Source: Actinomyces timonensis DSM 23838 (GTDB lineage: Bacteria; Actinomycetota; Actinomycetes; Actinomycetales; Actinomycetaceae). Taken from it: 64,000 nt of DNA. The stretch spans positions 124,001-188,000 of the forward strand of contig NZ_JH806633.1 of the NCBI RefSeq assembly GCF_000295095.1. The letters are read 5' to 3'. Shown here piece by piece: positions 33,828 to 41,900 of the stretch. Every line of letters starts with the position of its first letter. Within the stretch, counting starts at the first letter, position 1. The notes beneath the pieces were generated by a model. The model ran no database searches. It saw only the letters and a list, made by a program, of their open reading frames with translations, and was not told the DNA's origin. Position numbers and translations under genes: made by a program.

Positions 33828-36215
33828 TCAACTCGTGCGCCGAATCCGCTCTAGCGCGATCGCCCCCGCTGCGCTATGGCATTGGATGGTGGCGGCGTAC
33901 GGCGAGTGCTGCGGGCAGAGGCGAAGGACGACTGACTCGCCGTTCTTCGCGCGGTGCAGCATGCGAGTGGCGGTGTCGACCAGCGTGGTGGGGAGCGGTG
34001 GTGGTGTGATGGTGAGGTCTGTGTCCTGCTGCGAGTCGTCGAGCTGGATGACGTCGACGCCTCGATCGCGCGCCTGCCGAACGGCATCACCGAGGGATGG
34101 GTGCCCAGCCAGGCGCGGGACACGAATCAGATCGCGCAGCTCGGCTTCGACCCGCCGGGCCAGTTGCACCAAGGCGTCGCTTGGAGCGTCGGTGAGTGAA
34201 CTCAGTTGCTCAAGCACTGGGCGCGAACGTTGGCTGACGTCGGCCAGGAGGGTGGTTTCGGCCTCGAGGCGGGCTTGCCTGGCGGTGCGGAGCACCTGTG
34301 CCTGGTGGGCTTGGCGCTGCATGGCGGTGATGCGTGGCTCGATTGAGCGCACCAGGGCAATGACGGTGGCGACGGTGAGTATGTTGATGCTTTGAAACGC
34401 CATAGAACGCACGAAAGGCATGGCCGAAACATGGAGAACGAGTACGGGGATCGTGTGAGCCATTGCGGCGATGGAGTGGCTGGTTAGCATCAGCCTCCAA
34501 CGGTGTTGGTGTAGGAGGATCACCATCAAGATACCGTGATGACCCTGAGGCCAGGATGCTAACTCAAGTGTTGGTGTGACTGGCCCCCAAACAAGAAATG
34601 GGATAACGCCAAGCGCCACACATATGAGTGTGGCATACTGCTGAAATATGCGCGTCCGGCCAGTGGGTGGCCAGGCAAATAATGTGAACGTGATGGTGGT
34701 CGCTGTCGCACACAAAACGGATGCGTAGAGATGAATCTGAGAGTCGGCTGCTCGTGCGACGTGCAGCCAGCAGGATAGCAGGATGACCGCGATTCCAATA
34801 CGTCCCCAGGAACCGTGCACGGTAGCTGACAGCCCCTCACCGGTGAGAGGAAGTGACGGTTCCGCTGGAACAGCGGTAGTTGCTCGCTTCAATTCGAGTG
34901 TTACTGATGTGCCGCTTCCTATTGCGGAAGAGACGAATGCGTCTCCACCTGATAGGCTTTGCATGCGAGCAATAATGGAGTTTTTTAGTCCGAGCCGCAG
35001 CGGACTCAACTGATTTATATCAAAGCCGACACCGTCGTCGGCAATAGAAAGTGAGAACGTGTCAGCGCTTTGATATATGGATGCTGTACAGCGAACGTGT
35101 TGTCTCACATTCTTACCGCTTGCGTGGCTAGCAACGTTTCGTAGCGCTTCAAGAGCGGCTGCAAGGATCTCGGCGTACTCGTCTTCCGTTATGTCAAATC
35201 CTGCATCGTCGTTTTCTGGGAATGTCGCGGGATGAACATCATACTCGATATAGGTCTGTGGCTGCTGCCAGCACCATGAGCGTAGCTGATCGATAAGTTC
35301 GGCGGTGTTGTGGGCATCATGGCCTGACTCTGGCTGCTCCATGAGGCTAAGCGCATCGTTGGCGACCGATCGAAGTCTTTGTGCGGGTGTCCCTCTCTCG
35401 GGAAATGCCGACACCAGTGCAGCCAAAATATGGTTGTGTGCAAGGTTACGTGCATGGCGGCTTCCTGCCAACCGGGCTCCGAGAGAGGCGATATGACTCT
35501 CTTCTAAACTATTTCGCTGTTCTTGGTGATCGAGCTGGCGTGCGCGCTCGATGAGCCAACTGATGGGCAAACTGTAAGCGCCAGCAAGGACGGCGCTATA
35601 GATAGACCGTGACCATATCGTCAGGGTGCTTTCGTTTCCTATGGTGGCCCGAACGTATAGTTCGAGGATAAAAAGTGCACCAAGTCCGCAAACGGATGTT
35701 CTCCATGTGGATATCGAGGATAGGAGTGCCGCCGGTACGACCAGCGCAAATGTGGGAAGGACGTGGATGCCTGATACGAGATGCGGCTGGGCCGTATCGA
35801 GATGGTGCAGGAATGCGGTGGCGAGGCATGTCCAGACGTGAATGGTCAAGTATGCTTTGGCGCCCAAGCGGGCTCCTGAAGCAGCTGCAGCGCTCCGTGT
35901 TGTAAAACGCCGCGACAATGCCAAGAGGGAAGTTGGGCATAGTATGAGTGGGATGGCTGGCGCGCACAAGAAAGGATACCCAGCTCCCCACTTGTACCAG
36001 GTTGGTGCCTCCACGACTTGCCGCAAGAGCGACGGTTGCTGATGCATGAGCTCAAACAGAAGCGCGAACGCGCTTGCCCCCATAATCAGGATGATCTGAT
36101 ACGCGTCTTGGTTGGTGCCATCGAGTAGCATCCGGTTGACCACGCCGGTTCGCTTCTGCTGGGAAGCACTGGTCAAGCCGGTGTCGGCAGCGAACGGAGC
36201 GGCGGAGGCTGCCAT
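33828..36215 (-). CDS. Membrane sensor histidine kinase, apparent double unit
   Basis: This 795-residue protein has an N-terminal block of about six spans (~35-215), then a helical region with SLGARLAGSRHARNLAHNHI (~246-265) as dimerisation part, then a HATPase_c domain with N- and G-box features: SIADDGVGFDINQ (~405-417) and SGGDAFVSSAIGSGTSVTLE (~435-454). A second block of about five spans (~470-625) follows, then another helical region and a much degenerated ATPase-like domain (~640-795). The layout looks like two kinases of the NarX/DesK type joined in tandem, the second lacking ATP-binding residues. It lies 5 bp after its response regulator gene. Signal and targets are unknown. Confidence 0.75.
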   Translation of the reverse strand: MAASAAPFAADTGLTSASQQKRTGVVNRMLLDGTNQDAYQIILIMGASAFALLFELMHQQPSLLRQVVEAPTWYKWGAGYPFLCAPAIPLILCPTSLLALSRRFTTRSAAAASGARLGAKAYLTIHVWTCLATAFLHHLDTAQPHLVSGIHVLPTFALVVPAALLSSISTWRTSVCGLGALFILELYVRATIGNESTLTIWSRSIYSAVLAGAYSLPISWLIERARQLDHQEQRNSLEESHIASLGARLAGSRHARNLAHNHILAALVSAFPERGTPAQRLRSVANDALSLMEQPESGHDAHNTAELIDQLRSWCWQQPQTYIEYDVHPATFPENDDAGFDITEDEYAEILAAALEALRNVASHASGKNVRQHVRCTASIYQSADTFSLSIADDGVGFDINQLSPLRLGLKNSIIARMQSLSGGDAFVSSAIGSGTSVTLELKRATTAVPAEPSLPLTGEGLSATVHGSWGRIGIAVILLSCWLHVARAADSQIHLYASVLCATATTITFTLFAWPPTGRTRIFQQYATLICVALGVIPFLVWGPVTPTLELASWPQGHHGILMVILLHQHRWRLMLTSHSIAAMAHTIPVLVLHVSAMPFVRSMAFQSINILTVATVIALVRSIEPRITAMQRQAHQAQVLRTARQARLEAETTLLADVSQRSRPVLEQLSSLTDAPSDALVQLARRVEAELRDLIRVPRLAGHPSLGDAVRQARDRGVDVIQLDDSQQDTDLTITPPPLPTTLVDTATRMLHRAKNGESVVLRLCPQHSPYAATIQCHSAAGAIALERIRRTS

Positions 36216-36220
36216 AGCGC

Positions 36221-36985
36221 TCAGAACGAGTGCTGGAGATCCAGTGTGGGCACGAGTCCCTCGGCCTGGGCCCGTACCAGCAAATCGACGCGGCTACCAG
36301 CGGGGACGCCAGCGTCCATGAACTTGCGGCGGATGCGCGAGACGTAGGTGTTGACGGTGTGGATCGACAGGCTGAGCTGACGGGCGACGAAGCTCGCCTC
36401 CGCGCCGGTGGCGTAGAGCGAGAGCACCTCCTGCTCGCTGGACGTGAGCGCAGAAGTGACGAATGCGCTGTCTGCATCCAGAGCACTTGCCCAGTCCAGT
36501 GATGGCGTCAGCTCACCACGCAGCGCTGCCCGGATTGTGCTGATCAGGACATCCGGTGTCTCGGACTTGCGAACAACACCCAGGACGCCGCCCTCACAGG
36601 CGCGGCGGATCAGGTAGGGGTCATCGCCGCTGGTGTAGGCGATCACCGCTGCGCCTCGCGTGCGCAGGGTACGGGCGTTGTGTGAGGGGTCGGAGCCATC
36701 CGGTAGGCGCAGGTCGAGCAGTACTACATCGGGCAAGCGCTCCTTCGTCGCGGCCGTCTCCTCCAGCAGCTGCGCAACACTGGGATACCCTCCCCGAAAG
36801 TGAAGGCTGGCGGTCATCGCCAGCATGGTTGTCACACCCAGGGCGATGACATCGTGGTCATCGATCAGGGCAACGGTGCCGACTTGTAGCACCTCGCCGG
36901 CGGGTGCCTGCTGGGCGATGGAGTCGGGATGATGCGGGGCGACTCCGGTAACCGAGCCGCCACCGTTAGCAGGTGGCTGTGTCAT
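36221..36985 (-). CDS. NarL/LuxR-family response regulator
   Basis: This 254-residue protein has a receiver domain at ~36-155, with the acidic pair in LIDDHDV (~38-44), the phosphoacceptor Asp in VVLLDLRLPDG (~88-98), Thr/Ser near AYTSGDD and Lys in VVRKSE (~138-143). The C-terminal LuxR HTH (~185-245) contains LTSSEQEVLSLYATGAEASF and IHTVNTYVSRIRRKF. A ~35-residue polar N-terminal extension precedes the receiver. It is transcribed with the kinase downstream and probably controls genes in the element, perhaps its own operon and the secretion-like modules; this is inference. Confidence 0.88.
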   Translation of the reverse strand: MTQPPANGGGSVTGVAPHHPDSIAQQAPAGEVLQVGTVALIDDHDVIALGVTTMLAMTASLHFRGGYPSVAQLLEETAATKERLPDVVLLDLRLPDGSDPSHNARTLRTRGAAVIAYTSGDDPYLIRRACEGGVLGVVRKSETPDVLISTIRAALRGELTPSLDWASALDADSAFVTSALTSSEQEVLSLYATGAEASFVARQLSLSIHTVNTYVSRIRRKFMDAGVPAGSRVDLLVRAQAEGLVPTLDLQHSF

Positions 36986-37024
36986 CTCTGGGTCCTCACG
37001 AACCGTCGGGGAAAGGAGCGTGGA

Positions 37025-37150
37025 TCAGGCGATGTTGACGCTAGCAACCTGGTAGCGCGCATCACCATTGACGAATACCAGAGTTGACCAACCGGCAATT
37101 AGCACAACCCTCCAACGGCGAGGCCCACTTTTGGGCACATCACCCCTCAC
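37025..37150 (-). CDS. 41-residue small protein overlapping the upstream gene
   Basis: The frame from GTG 37150 to TGA at 37025-37027 gives 41 residues. The GTG overlaps the stop of the 331-residue gene in a GTGA junction, so it can be translated by coupling. The sequence includes RRWRVVLIAGWSTLVFVNGD and ends in RYQVASVNIA, a protein-like hydrophobic core. It is followed after ~40 bp by the response regulator start. It could be a small regulatory or membrane-associated peptide. No family is recognised. Confidence 0.45.
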   Translation of the reverse strand: MRGDVPKSGPRRWRVVLIAGWSTLVFVNGDARYQVASVNIA

Positions 37151-38142
37151 CACTCCCACCCAAACCCACCAAACAGCTCACCATGCACATCGCGCTGGGT
37201 GAGAGTGGCGCGCTGCTGGGCATCCAGGCTGGTGCGGTTGTACTGGCTGGCGGCCTGTGGGCGGGCAAAGGGGCTAGCCCCAGTGAACTGCCAGATGCTG
37301 GACGGCACCTCCCCGATGAAGCGCACCTGGATGGTGGCCAGCAGCGAGCGGGCGTGGAAGGCCCGACTGGCCAAGGAGATCGGCGTGGTGGGCTCCTCGC
37401 CTGGCAGGGGCTCGGCTCGGAAAACGAGGTCGTAGCGCGTGGCGTCTTGCATCGGGGTGCGCCTGCCGGTAGCCGGGTCGATGTGCCAGAAGTGGTCGTT
37501 CCACCCAGCGCCTTCGACGGGGCGGCTGTTGACGCTGAACTCCCCGCCCGGCTGCGCCGTGACATGGGCGGGGTAGGAGCGGGAGATGGTGACGAAGTCC
37601 AGCTCGCCGGCCATGTTGGCCAGCCGGTAGTGCTCCACCGTGCCGCGCCACTGACGCTGCTCCACCACGATGAGCGTGGTGGTCTCCTCATAGACAATCC
37701 CACCGTGCATCTCCGGCACATCCAGCACCAAGGGTGCCTGGGAGTAGCGCCCAGCCACCAGACGGCTGTGCAGCAGGCGCAGGCCTGCCTCCTCCCGAGA
37801 AGCGATCGTCTCCATGCTGCACCCCAAGCGGCTCGCCATCGCCCGCCGCCGATCTAGCAAACTGCCACTACCCACCGTCTCAGGACTAAGCGCAAAGGCC
37901 GCCAGCAGCACACCCACCAGCGGCTCGTCCTGCTCACTCCCGTTCTCACTCAGGCTGTGGATGGCTGAGACAAAGCGATGCCGTAGCCGCTCAAAGGAGT
38001 CCTCCAAACTGCCCCGGAGCACCTCATCGACGATCGGGGCGTGCACCAGCCGCGCCGCCGTAAACCCACCGCGCTTACGCAGCCACGCCAGCTCACGCAA
38101 CAAGGAAGCCGCATCATCGGCGTCGAGACGAGCGCGGGACAT
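37147..38142 (-). CDS. Hypothetical protein, first gene of the regulator operon
   Basis: This is a 331-residue protein from ATG 38142, supported by AGGAGG at 7-base spacing. The N-terminal ~125 residues are helical and charged; the rest (~140-331) is rich in beta strands, with GTVEHYRLANMAGELDFVTI and RSLLATIQVRFIGEVPSSIW. No signal peptide or membrane span is evident. I recognise no catalytic residues. Order (this gene, 41-residue ORF, response regulator, kinase) suggests a part in sensing or regulation. Confidence 0.65.
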   Translation of the reverse strand: MSRARLDADDAASLLRELAWLRKRGGFTAARLVHAPIVDEVLRGSLEDSFERLRHRFVSAIHSLSENGSEQDEPLVGVLLAAFALSPETVGSGSLLDRRRAMASRLGCSMETIASREEAGLRLLHSRLVAGRYSQAPLVLDVPEMHGGIVYEETTTLIVVEQRQWRGTVEHYRLANMAGELDFVTISRSYPAHVTAQPGGEFSVNSRPVEGAGWNDHFWHIDPATGRRTPMQDATRYDLVFRAEPLPGEEPTTPISLASRAFHARSLLATIQVRFIGEVPSSIWQFTGASPFARPQAASQYNRTSLDAQQRATLTQRDVHGELFGGFGWEW

Positions 38143-38744
38143 GAGCAAGCCTCCTGGGGAAGTAGGGGCAGGGCGGGAGTCAGGAGCGGGATGAGCGGAG
38201 ATGACGTCGTTGGGGCAGGGCAGCGACGAGGCGACCGAGGTGCCAGTACCGGTGCTGGCTGAGACGCCTGCTGTGACGGGCCTGTCGTGAGTGGCGACTC
38301 GGGCATCGGCGGACGGGACGGGCCGCAAGCCAGCCTAGACCGAGCGGCCGGGACAAACTAGGAGATAGCGCGGGGGGCCGAAGAACAGCGGCGAGGTGTC
38401 TGCTCCTGGCTTGGCGGACTGGCTTCTCGGCGTAGTCGCTGGCCTGCCGACCGCAAGGGGGCTGGCTCGTAGCAGCTCGTGTGCGCCAGTGGTGGACGCC
38501 TGAGTGAGCCCTCTTTTCCAACTTTCTTCCAACTTTGACGGCACTGCGGCGCGGCCTGCCTACCGTTCTCACCAACGCCACGAGCATGAGGCCAGACCGG
38601 CGGAAAACGCCGGCTTGGCGCGGCAAGTGGCGGGTGGTACGGCCCGCTCTCCCCAGAGCGGCAGCACGGGCCGTCGGCCCGAGATGACCAGCCCGGCTGG
38701 TCGTCTTCCTCTCTTCTCTTCCTCTCTCCTCGAAAGGACTCCTC
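38143..38744. other. Intergenic divergent region, no gene seen
   Basis: This 600-bp region separates the minus-strand regulator operon from the plus-strand transfer genes. Long frames on both strands here are shadows with Pro/Arg/Ser-rich composition and no start signals. The part 38,500-38,600 is AT-richer and includes a tandem CTTTCTTCCAACTTTGAC-like stretch that could carry promoter elements for the transfer operon. No clear -35/-10 pair could be fixed. Confidence 0.5.
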
Positions 38745-39044
38745 ATGGCCTCTACCAATCTCAGTCTCTTCTCGCCCCAGCGCACCCGGATGGGGATGGT
38801 GCTGGGCAATGGCCAGGCCCGGGTGACCAGGCGAGAGATCGAGCAGGTCGCCGCCCAGGCAGAAGTAGCCGCCCAGGCCGAGCAAGCCCGGGCCTTCCTG
38901 ACCTCCCAGGTGCTGACCAACATCGCCACGCTGGTCACTCAGGCCGAGGCCCAGACCCGCATCGCCCCCGGCGGTGCCCAGTTCTACGAAGCGATCATCA
39001 CGGGGTATGCGCTGGGCGCTGGGCAGCGGATCGGGCAGTTGTAG
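38745..39044 (+). CDS. Small conserved-looking transfer-operon protein
   Basis: This is a 99-residue protein from ATG 38745, with AAAGGACTCCTC before it. It is Ala/Gln-rich and helical (VTRREIEQVAAQAEVAAQAE, ~27-46), with a Gly/Ala-rich C-terminal end (IITGYALGAGQRIGQL) that could pack against a membrane. No family is recognised. It is the first gene of the plus-strand backbone, 80 bp before the next membrane protein. Similar small Ala-rich proteins are common in actinobacterial mobile elements. Confidence 0.6.
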   Translation: MASTNLSLFSPQRTRMGMVLGNGQARVTRREIEQVAAQAEVAAQAEQARAFLTSQVLTNIATLVTQAEAQTRIAPGGAQFYEAIITGYALGAGQRIGQL

Positions 39045-39123
39045 CCCCAGGGACGGCGCGACGTCTCCTCACGTTCCTTCTCTTCGCTTCCTTCTTTTCT
39101 TCTCATCTTCGGAGGTCTGCATC

Positions 39124-39747
39124 ATGACGGTAATAGTCGGGATCCTGGCCCTCATCGGTCTGGCGGTGGTGGGCGCAATCGGCTGGGCGTTTGCCCACGG
39201 GGTGCGCGATGGCCTGGCCCAGTGGCGGGAGGCGCCACCGGGCGGAACGAGTCAGCCGGTGCCCGTTGGTGAGCCGCCGCTGTCGCTGTCCGCCGCGCTG
39301 CCGAGCAGCTACCAAGCCGGCCAGCTGGCCGGTGAGGTTGCAGCCAGCTGGCACTCGGCACACCAGGCGGCCAGAGCGGGGCGCGCGGCGGGCATACCAG
39401 CCGGCTCATCTTGGGCGGCCGCCCTGGCCCTGGGTAGTGAGCTGAGCCAGCAGCGCCAAGAAGCCGGCCGAGCCATGCAGGCAGCAATGGCCCAGGTGCT
39501 GCAGGACAACGAGCAGGCGGTGTGGGAGGCTGGTGCGGCCAGCGGAAGGTGCGACACCAGCGATGGTGGTGCGTCTCCTGGAGCGGTGCCGGATGCATCG
39601 GACGGTGACGGCACCAGTGGTGAGTCGGCGGCTGGAACGGCCCGCCCTACCTGGCCGGCTCACGCGCCCTCGCGCCGCCCACCGCGGCCGCGTCCCAGGC
39701 GGTGCACGCAGCACAGGCCGGCTCGGTCGGACGAGCGGCAGCCGTGA
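39124..39747 (+). CDS. Single-span membrane protein of transfer operon
   Basis: This is a 207-residue protein from ATG 39124, with GGAGG upstream. Residues ~3-24 form one hydrophobic span (VGILALIGLAVVGAIGWAFA). A cytoplasmic or external Ala/Gln-rich helix follows (~65-130, including SELSQQRQEAGRAMQAAMAQ), then a long disordered Gly/Ser/Pro/Arg tail. No family is recognised. Its place before the methyltransferase and coupling protein genes suggests an accessory role in DNA transfer. The tail's composition changes sharply near residue 140, so the true end could have been altered by a frameshift. Confidence 0.55.
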   Translation: MTVIVGILALIGLAVVGAIGWAFAHGVRDGLAQWREAPPGGTSQPVPVGEPPLSLSAALPSSYQAGQLAGEVAASWHSAHQAARAGRAAGIPAGSSWAAALALGSELSQQRQEAGRAMQAAMAQVLQDNEQAVWEAGAASGRCDTSDGGASPGAVPDASDGDGTSGESAAGTARPTWPAHAPSRRPPRPRPRRCTQHRPARSDERQP

Positions 39748-40051
39748 GCGATCGGCTCCATTCCTCACTCGCATTCTGAGCATTTTCTCCCACTTGTTGC
39801 AAAAACTACAGCACCGACTTTCATAGCCACTAAATGGCATTCGTGTCCATTTTGTTTCCTGGGGTGGCACCACAGAAATCGGTCGATGGCGGTACGTGTC
39901 GCGTCGCTTTGCAATCTGAATCCGGAGGCCTTGCAACAAACAAGTGTTCGTGGAATGTATGGGATAAGGGCAACCGGCTTCCGATGCGCGAAAATCTGGC
40001 GGCTGGATAGCCCGGAGCAAATAGCACGTATGAACAAAAAGGAGGGACATC
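39748..40051. other. Gap upstream of the MT-A70 gene
   Basis: These 304 bases have lower GC than the flanks. No frame with a credible start is seen on either strand. A strong ribosome-binding site (AAGGAGGGACATC) for the next gene lies at its right end. It may contain a promoter, but no clear hexamer pair was found. Confidence 0.45.
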
Positions 40052-41005
40052 ATGCAGCAGACAAAACAAGCAGCCCGGCGATGCATTGGGGGAGCAGCCT
40101 CTCGGCACGGTGAGACGGCCAGGCAGGCGGGATCACTGGCAGGTCAGAACGTTGGTGTGCCGCGACCGGGTGACGCTATGAGCGATGGGCCTGGCTCGGC
40201 CGGTCGAAGTGACTCTGGGGGCGTTGCCAGCAGCGCTGCGGTGCTCAGCCAAGACAGTCCAGGCAAAGCCGCCGGCAGCGGCGGGAAAGCCGGCGTGCCG
40301 ACTGGTGGCGTTGGCTCATCACCCGCCATCCCTGGCCTGCCGCCTGGTGGTTTCGCCACCATCTTGGTCGATCCGCCCTGGCCACTGCAGAGTGGTGAGA
40401 AGCACTACCGGACGATGAGCCTGGCGCGGATCACGGCGTTGCCGGTGGGGTCGCTGGCGGCCCGTGATGCCCATCTGTGGCTCTGGACGACGAATGCCTT
40501 GCTGCCGAGGGCGTATGAGGTGGCTGAGGCCTGGGGCTTTACGGTGCGTAGCCCGCTGACCTGGGTGAAGTTCCGCCTGGGCCTGGGTGGCCGCTACCAG
40601 CTGCGCAATGCCACCGAGCAGCTGCTGTTCTGCACTCGGGGGAAGGCGCCCTTGGGTTCGCGCTCCCAGCCGACCTGGTTCAACGCCCCCGTCACCGAGC
40701 ACTCACGCAAGCCGGCTGAGCAGTTCGCCATCATCGAGCGGGTCAGCCCTGGGCCGTACCTGGAGCTGTTTGCCCGCCGCCGGCCAGAGTCGAACCAGCC
40801 CTGGGCGGTGTGGGGCGACCAGGTGGACTCAGATATCCGTATCCCCGGCTTTGCCGTGCCGCGGTATAGCGAGCGGGCGCGTGAGGCAGACGCCGAGACA
40901 ACGACCACGGCAACGGAGCGGACGGAGCCGGTGCAGACGGTGGTGGCTGGTGCGTCCTGTGGTGACGACAGAGATGACGGTAACGGCAAGGAGGCCCTGC
41001 GATGA
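40052..41005 (+). CDS. MT-A70-family DNA adenine methyltransferase
   Basis: In this 317-residue protein, residues ~105-275 form the catalytic domain. It has the DPPW active site in TILVDPPWPLQSG (~109-121), HLWLWTTNALLP (~145-156), LTWVKFRLGLGGRYQLRNAT (~170-189), EQLLFCTRGKA (~190-200), and the S-adenosylmethionine site near KPAEQFAIIER and YLELFARR (~225-250). N6-adenine methylation of DNA is the expected reaction in bacterial mobile elements. The first ~95 residues are low-complexity Gly/Ser/Ala and not family-like. ATG 40052 follows AAGGAGGG. No restriction endonuclease lies beside it, so it may be an orphan methylase that masks the element. Confidence 0.85.
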   Translation: MQQTKQAARRCIGGAASRHGETARQAGSLAGQNVGVPRPGDAMSDGPGSAGRSDSGGVASSAAVLSQDSPGKAAGSGGKAGVPTGGVGSSPAIPGLPPGGFATILVDPPWPLQSGEKHYRTMSLARITALPVGSLAARDAHLWLWTTNALLPRAYEVAEAWGFTVRSPLTWVKFRLGLGGRYQLRNATEQLLFCTRGKAPLGSRSQPTWFNAPVTEHSRKPAEQFAIIERVSPGPYLELFARRRPESNQPWAVWGDQVDSDIRIPGFAVPRYSERAREADAETTTTATERTEPVQTVVAGASCGDDRDDGNGKEALR

Positions 41006-41059
41006 GTCGGCCGTGGCATGACAAGTACCCAATCGGCAGTCTTCGAGGAGATGGTGATG

Positions 41060-41251
41060 ATGAGCGATTCGAGGCATTCGCCTGCTGGCAGTCTGCTGCG
41101 ATGCGGCGTCGGTCTGCTCCTGATCGCGATGGGGCTGAGGTGGATCGTCGCCATCGTGCAAAGCAGCTGGCCCTGGCTCGTCGGGCTGCTCGCCGTGAGC
41201 GCCGCCGCCTGGCTGGCAGTGCGCTGGTGGCGCAGCCGACGGGAGTGGTGA
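41060..41251 (+). CDS. Small two-span membrane protein
   Basis: This 63-residue protein starts at ATG 41060 (MSDSRHSPAGSLL; ATG 41057 adds one residue), with GAGGAG 9 bases upstream. Two hydrophobic spans, CGVGLLLIAMGLRWIVAIV (~15-33) and WLVGLLAVSAAAWLAVRW (~38-56), flank a short SSW turn, and the end is basic. It is a typical small membrane protein in transfer regions. A competing frame (41002-41457) has Arg/Ser-rich composition and is rejected. Confidence 0.5.
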   Translation: MSDSRHSPAGSLLRCGVGLLLIAMGLRWIVAIVQSSWPWLVGLLAVSAAAWLAVRWWRSRREW

Positions 41252-41456
41252 GGGAGCCGCTCAGAAGCCATCAGCAGACGGATAGGCGTCGTCAGATGGA
41301 ACGGGTTGAGCAACGGCATCAGTCGCAATGGGATGGTCGCAGTTCGAGTCCCGCGCTTGATACTGAGACAGCCAGCCGGAAGCGATGCACTCACTCCACG
41401 GCTGGAGGTCACCGGAAGAACGGTGGATGGCCTTATGCCCCAAGGAGGCACTCATG

Positions 41457-41900
41457 ATGGCCCCGCACCTTGGTGGTCGCCCGGGTTCGTCGCGGCGGGT
41501 GCGCTTGGTGCCGGTGCGGCAGAGCAGCATGGATCACCGGGCGGTGGCGCGGATTGTGCTGGCTTTGGCGCGGCAGATGGCGGTAGATGAGGCTGTGGAG
41601 TCGGCGGCGGTTGACGAGGTGGTTTCCTCAGGTGCGGGGCTCTGCGCGGGGCGTGAGCCTGGCAGCAGCGATGGGGCGGCTGCCGCAAGTGATGCTGCGG
41701 TTCCGTGGGCTGGCGCTCATAGCGGGCAGAGTGCTTGCGGTGTCGCCTCGGTGGGGCGCTGTGCTGCGAATGAGCCCGCGTCGGCATTGCCTGGGAGTGG
41801 TGTCTTGGCAGGTCGGTGTTCTCGCCAGCGTCATGATGGCGCTCACCGTTCACCTCACGAGGATGCGGCTCCGTTCTCCACCCCGGGAGGTACCCCGTGA
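41457..41900 (+). CDS. Small protein coupled to the coupling-protein gene
   Basis: This 147-residue protein starts at ATG 41457 (or 41454), with AAGGAGG 7-10 bases upstream. A basic start (MAPHLGGRPGSSRRVRLVPV) is followed by a helix (HRAVARIVLALARQMAVDEA), then a low-complexity Gly/Ala/Ser region. The TGA at 41898-41900 overlaps the GTG/ATG start of the coupling protein gene, so translation is coupled. No family is recognised. The strong RBS and overlap support it; the composition of the second half is less convincing. Confidence 0.45.
   Translation: MAPHLGGRPGSSRRVRLVPVRQSSMDHRAVARIVLALARQMAVDEAVESAAVDEVVSSGAGLCAGREPGSSDGAAAASDAAVPWAGAHSGQSACGVASVGRCAANEPASALPGSGVLAGRCSRQRHDGAHRSPHEDAAPFSTPGGTP

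Noticed and set aside
33483-33854. 123-residue plus-strand frame before the kinase gene
   Set aside because: No ribosome-binding site, Cys/Arg/Ser-biased composition and overlap with the end of the kinase gene.
16092-38142. Possible homology between the 379-residue protein (16092-17231) and the 331-residue protein (37147-38142)
   Set aside because: Both have a helical first part and a beta-rich second part, but no shared motif is visible by eye.
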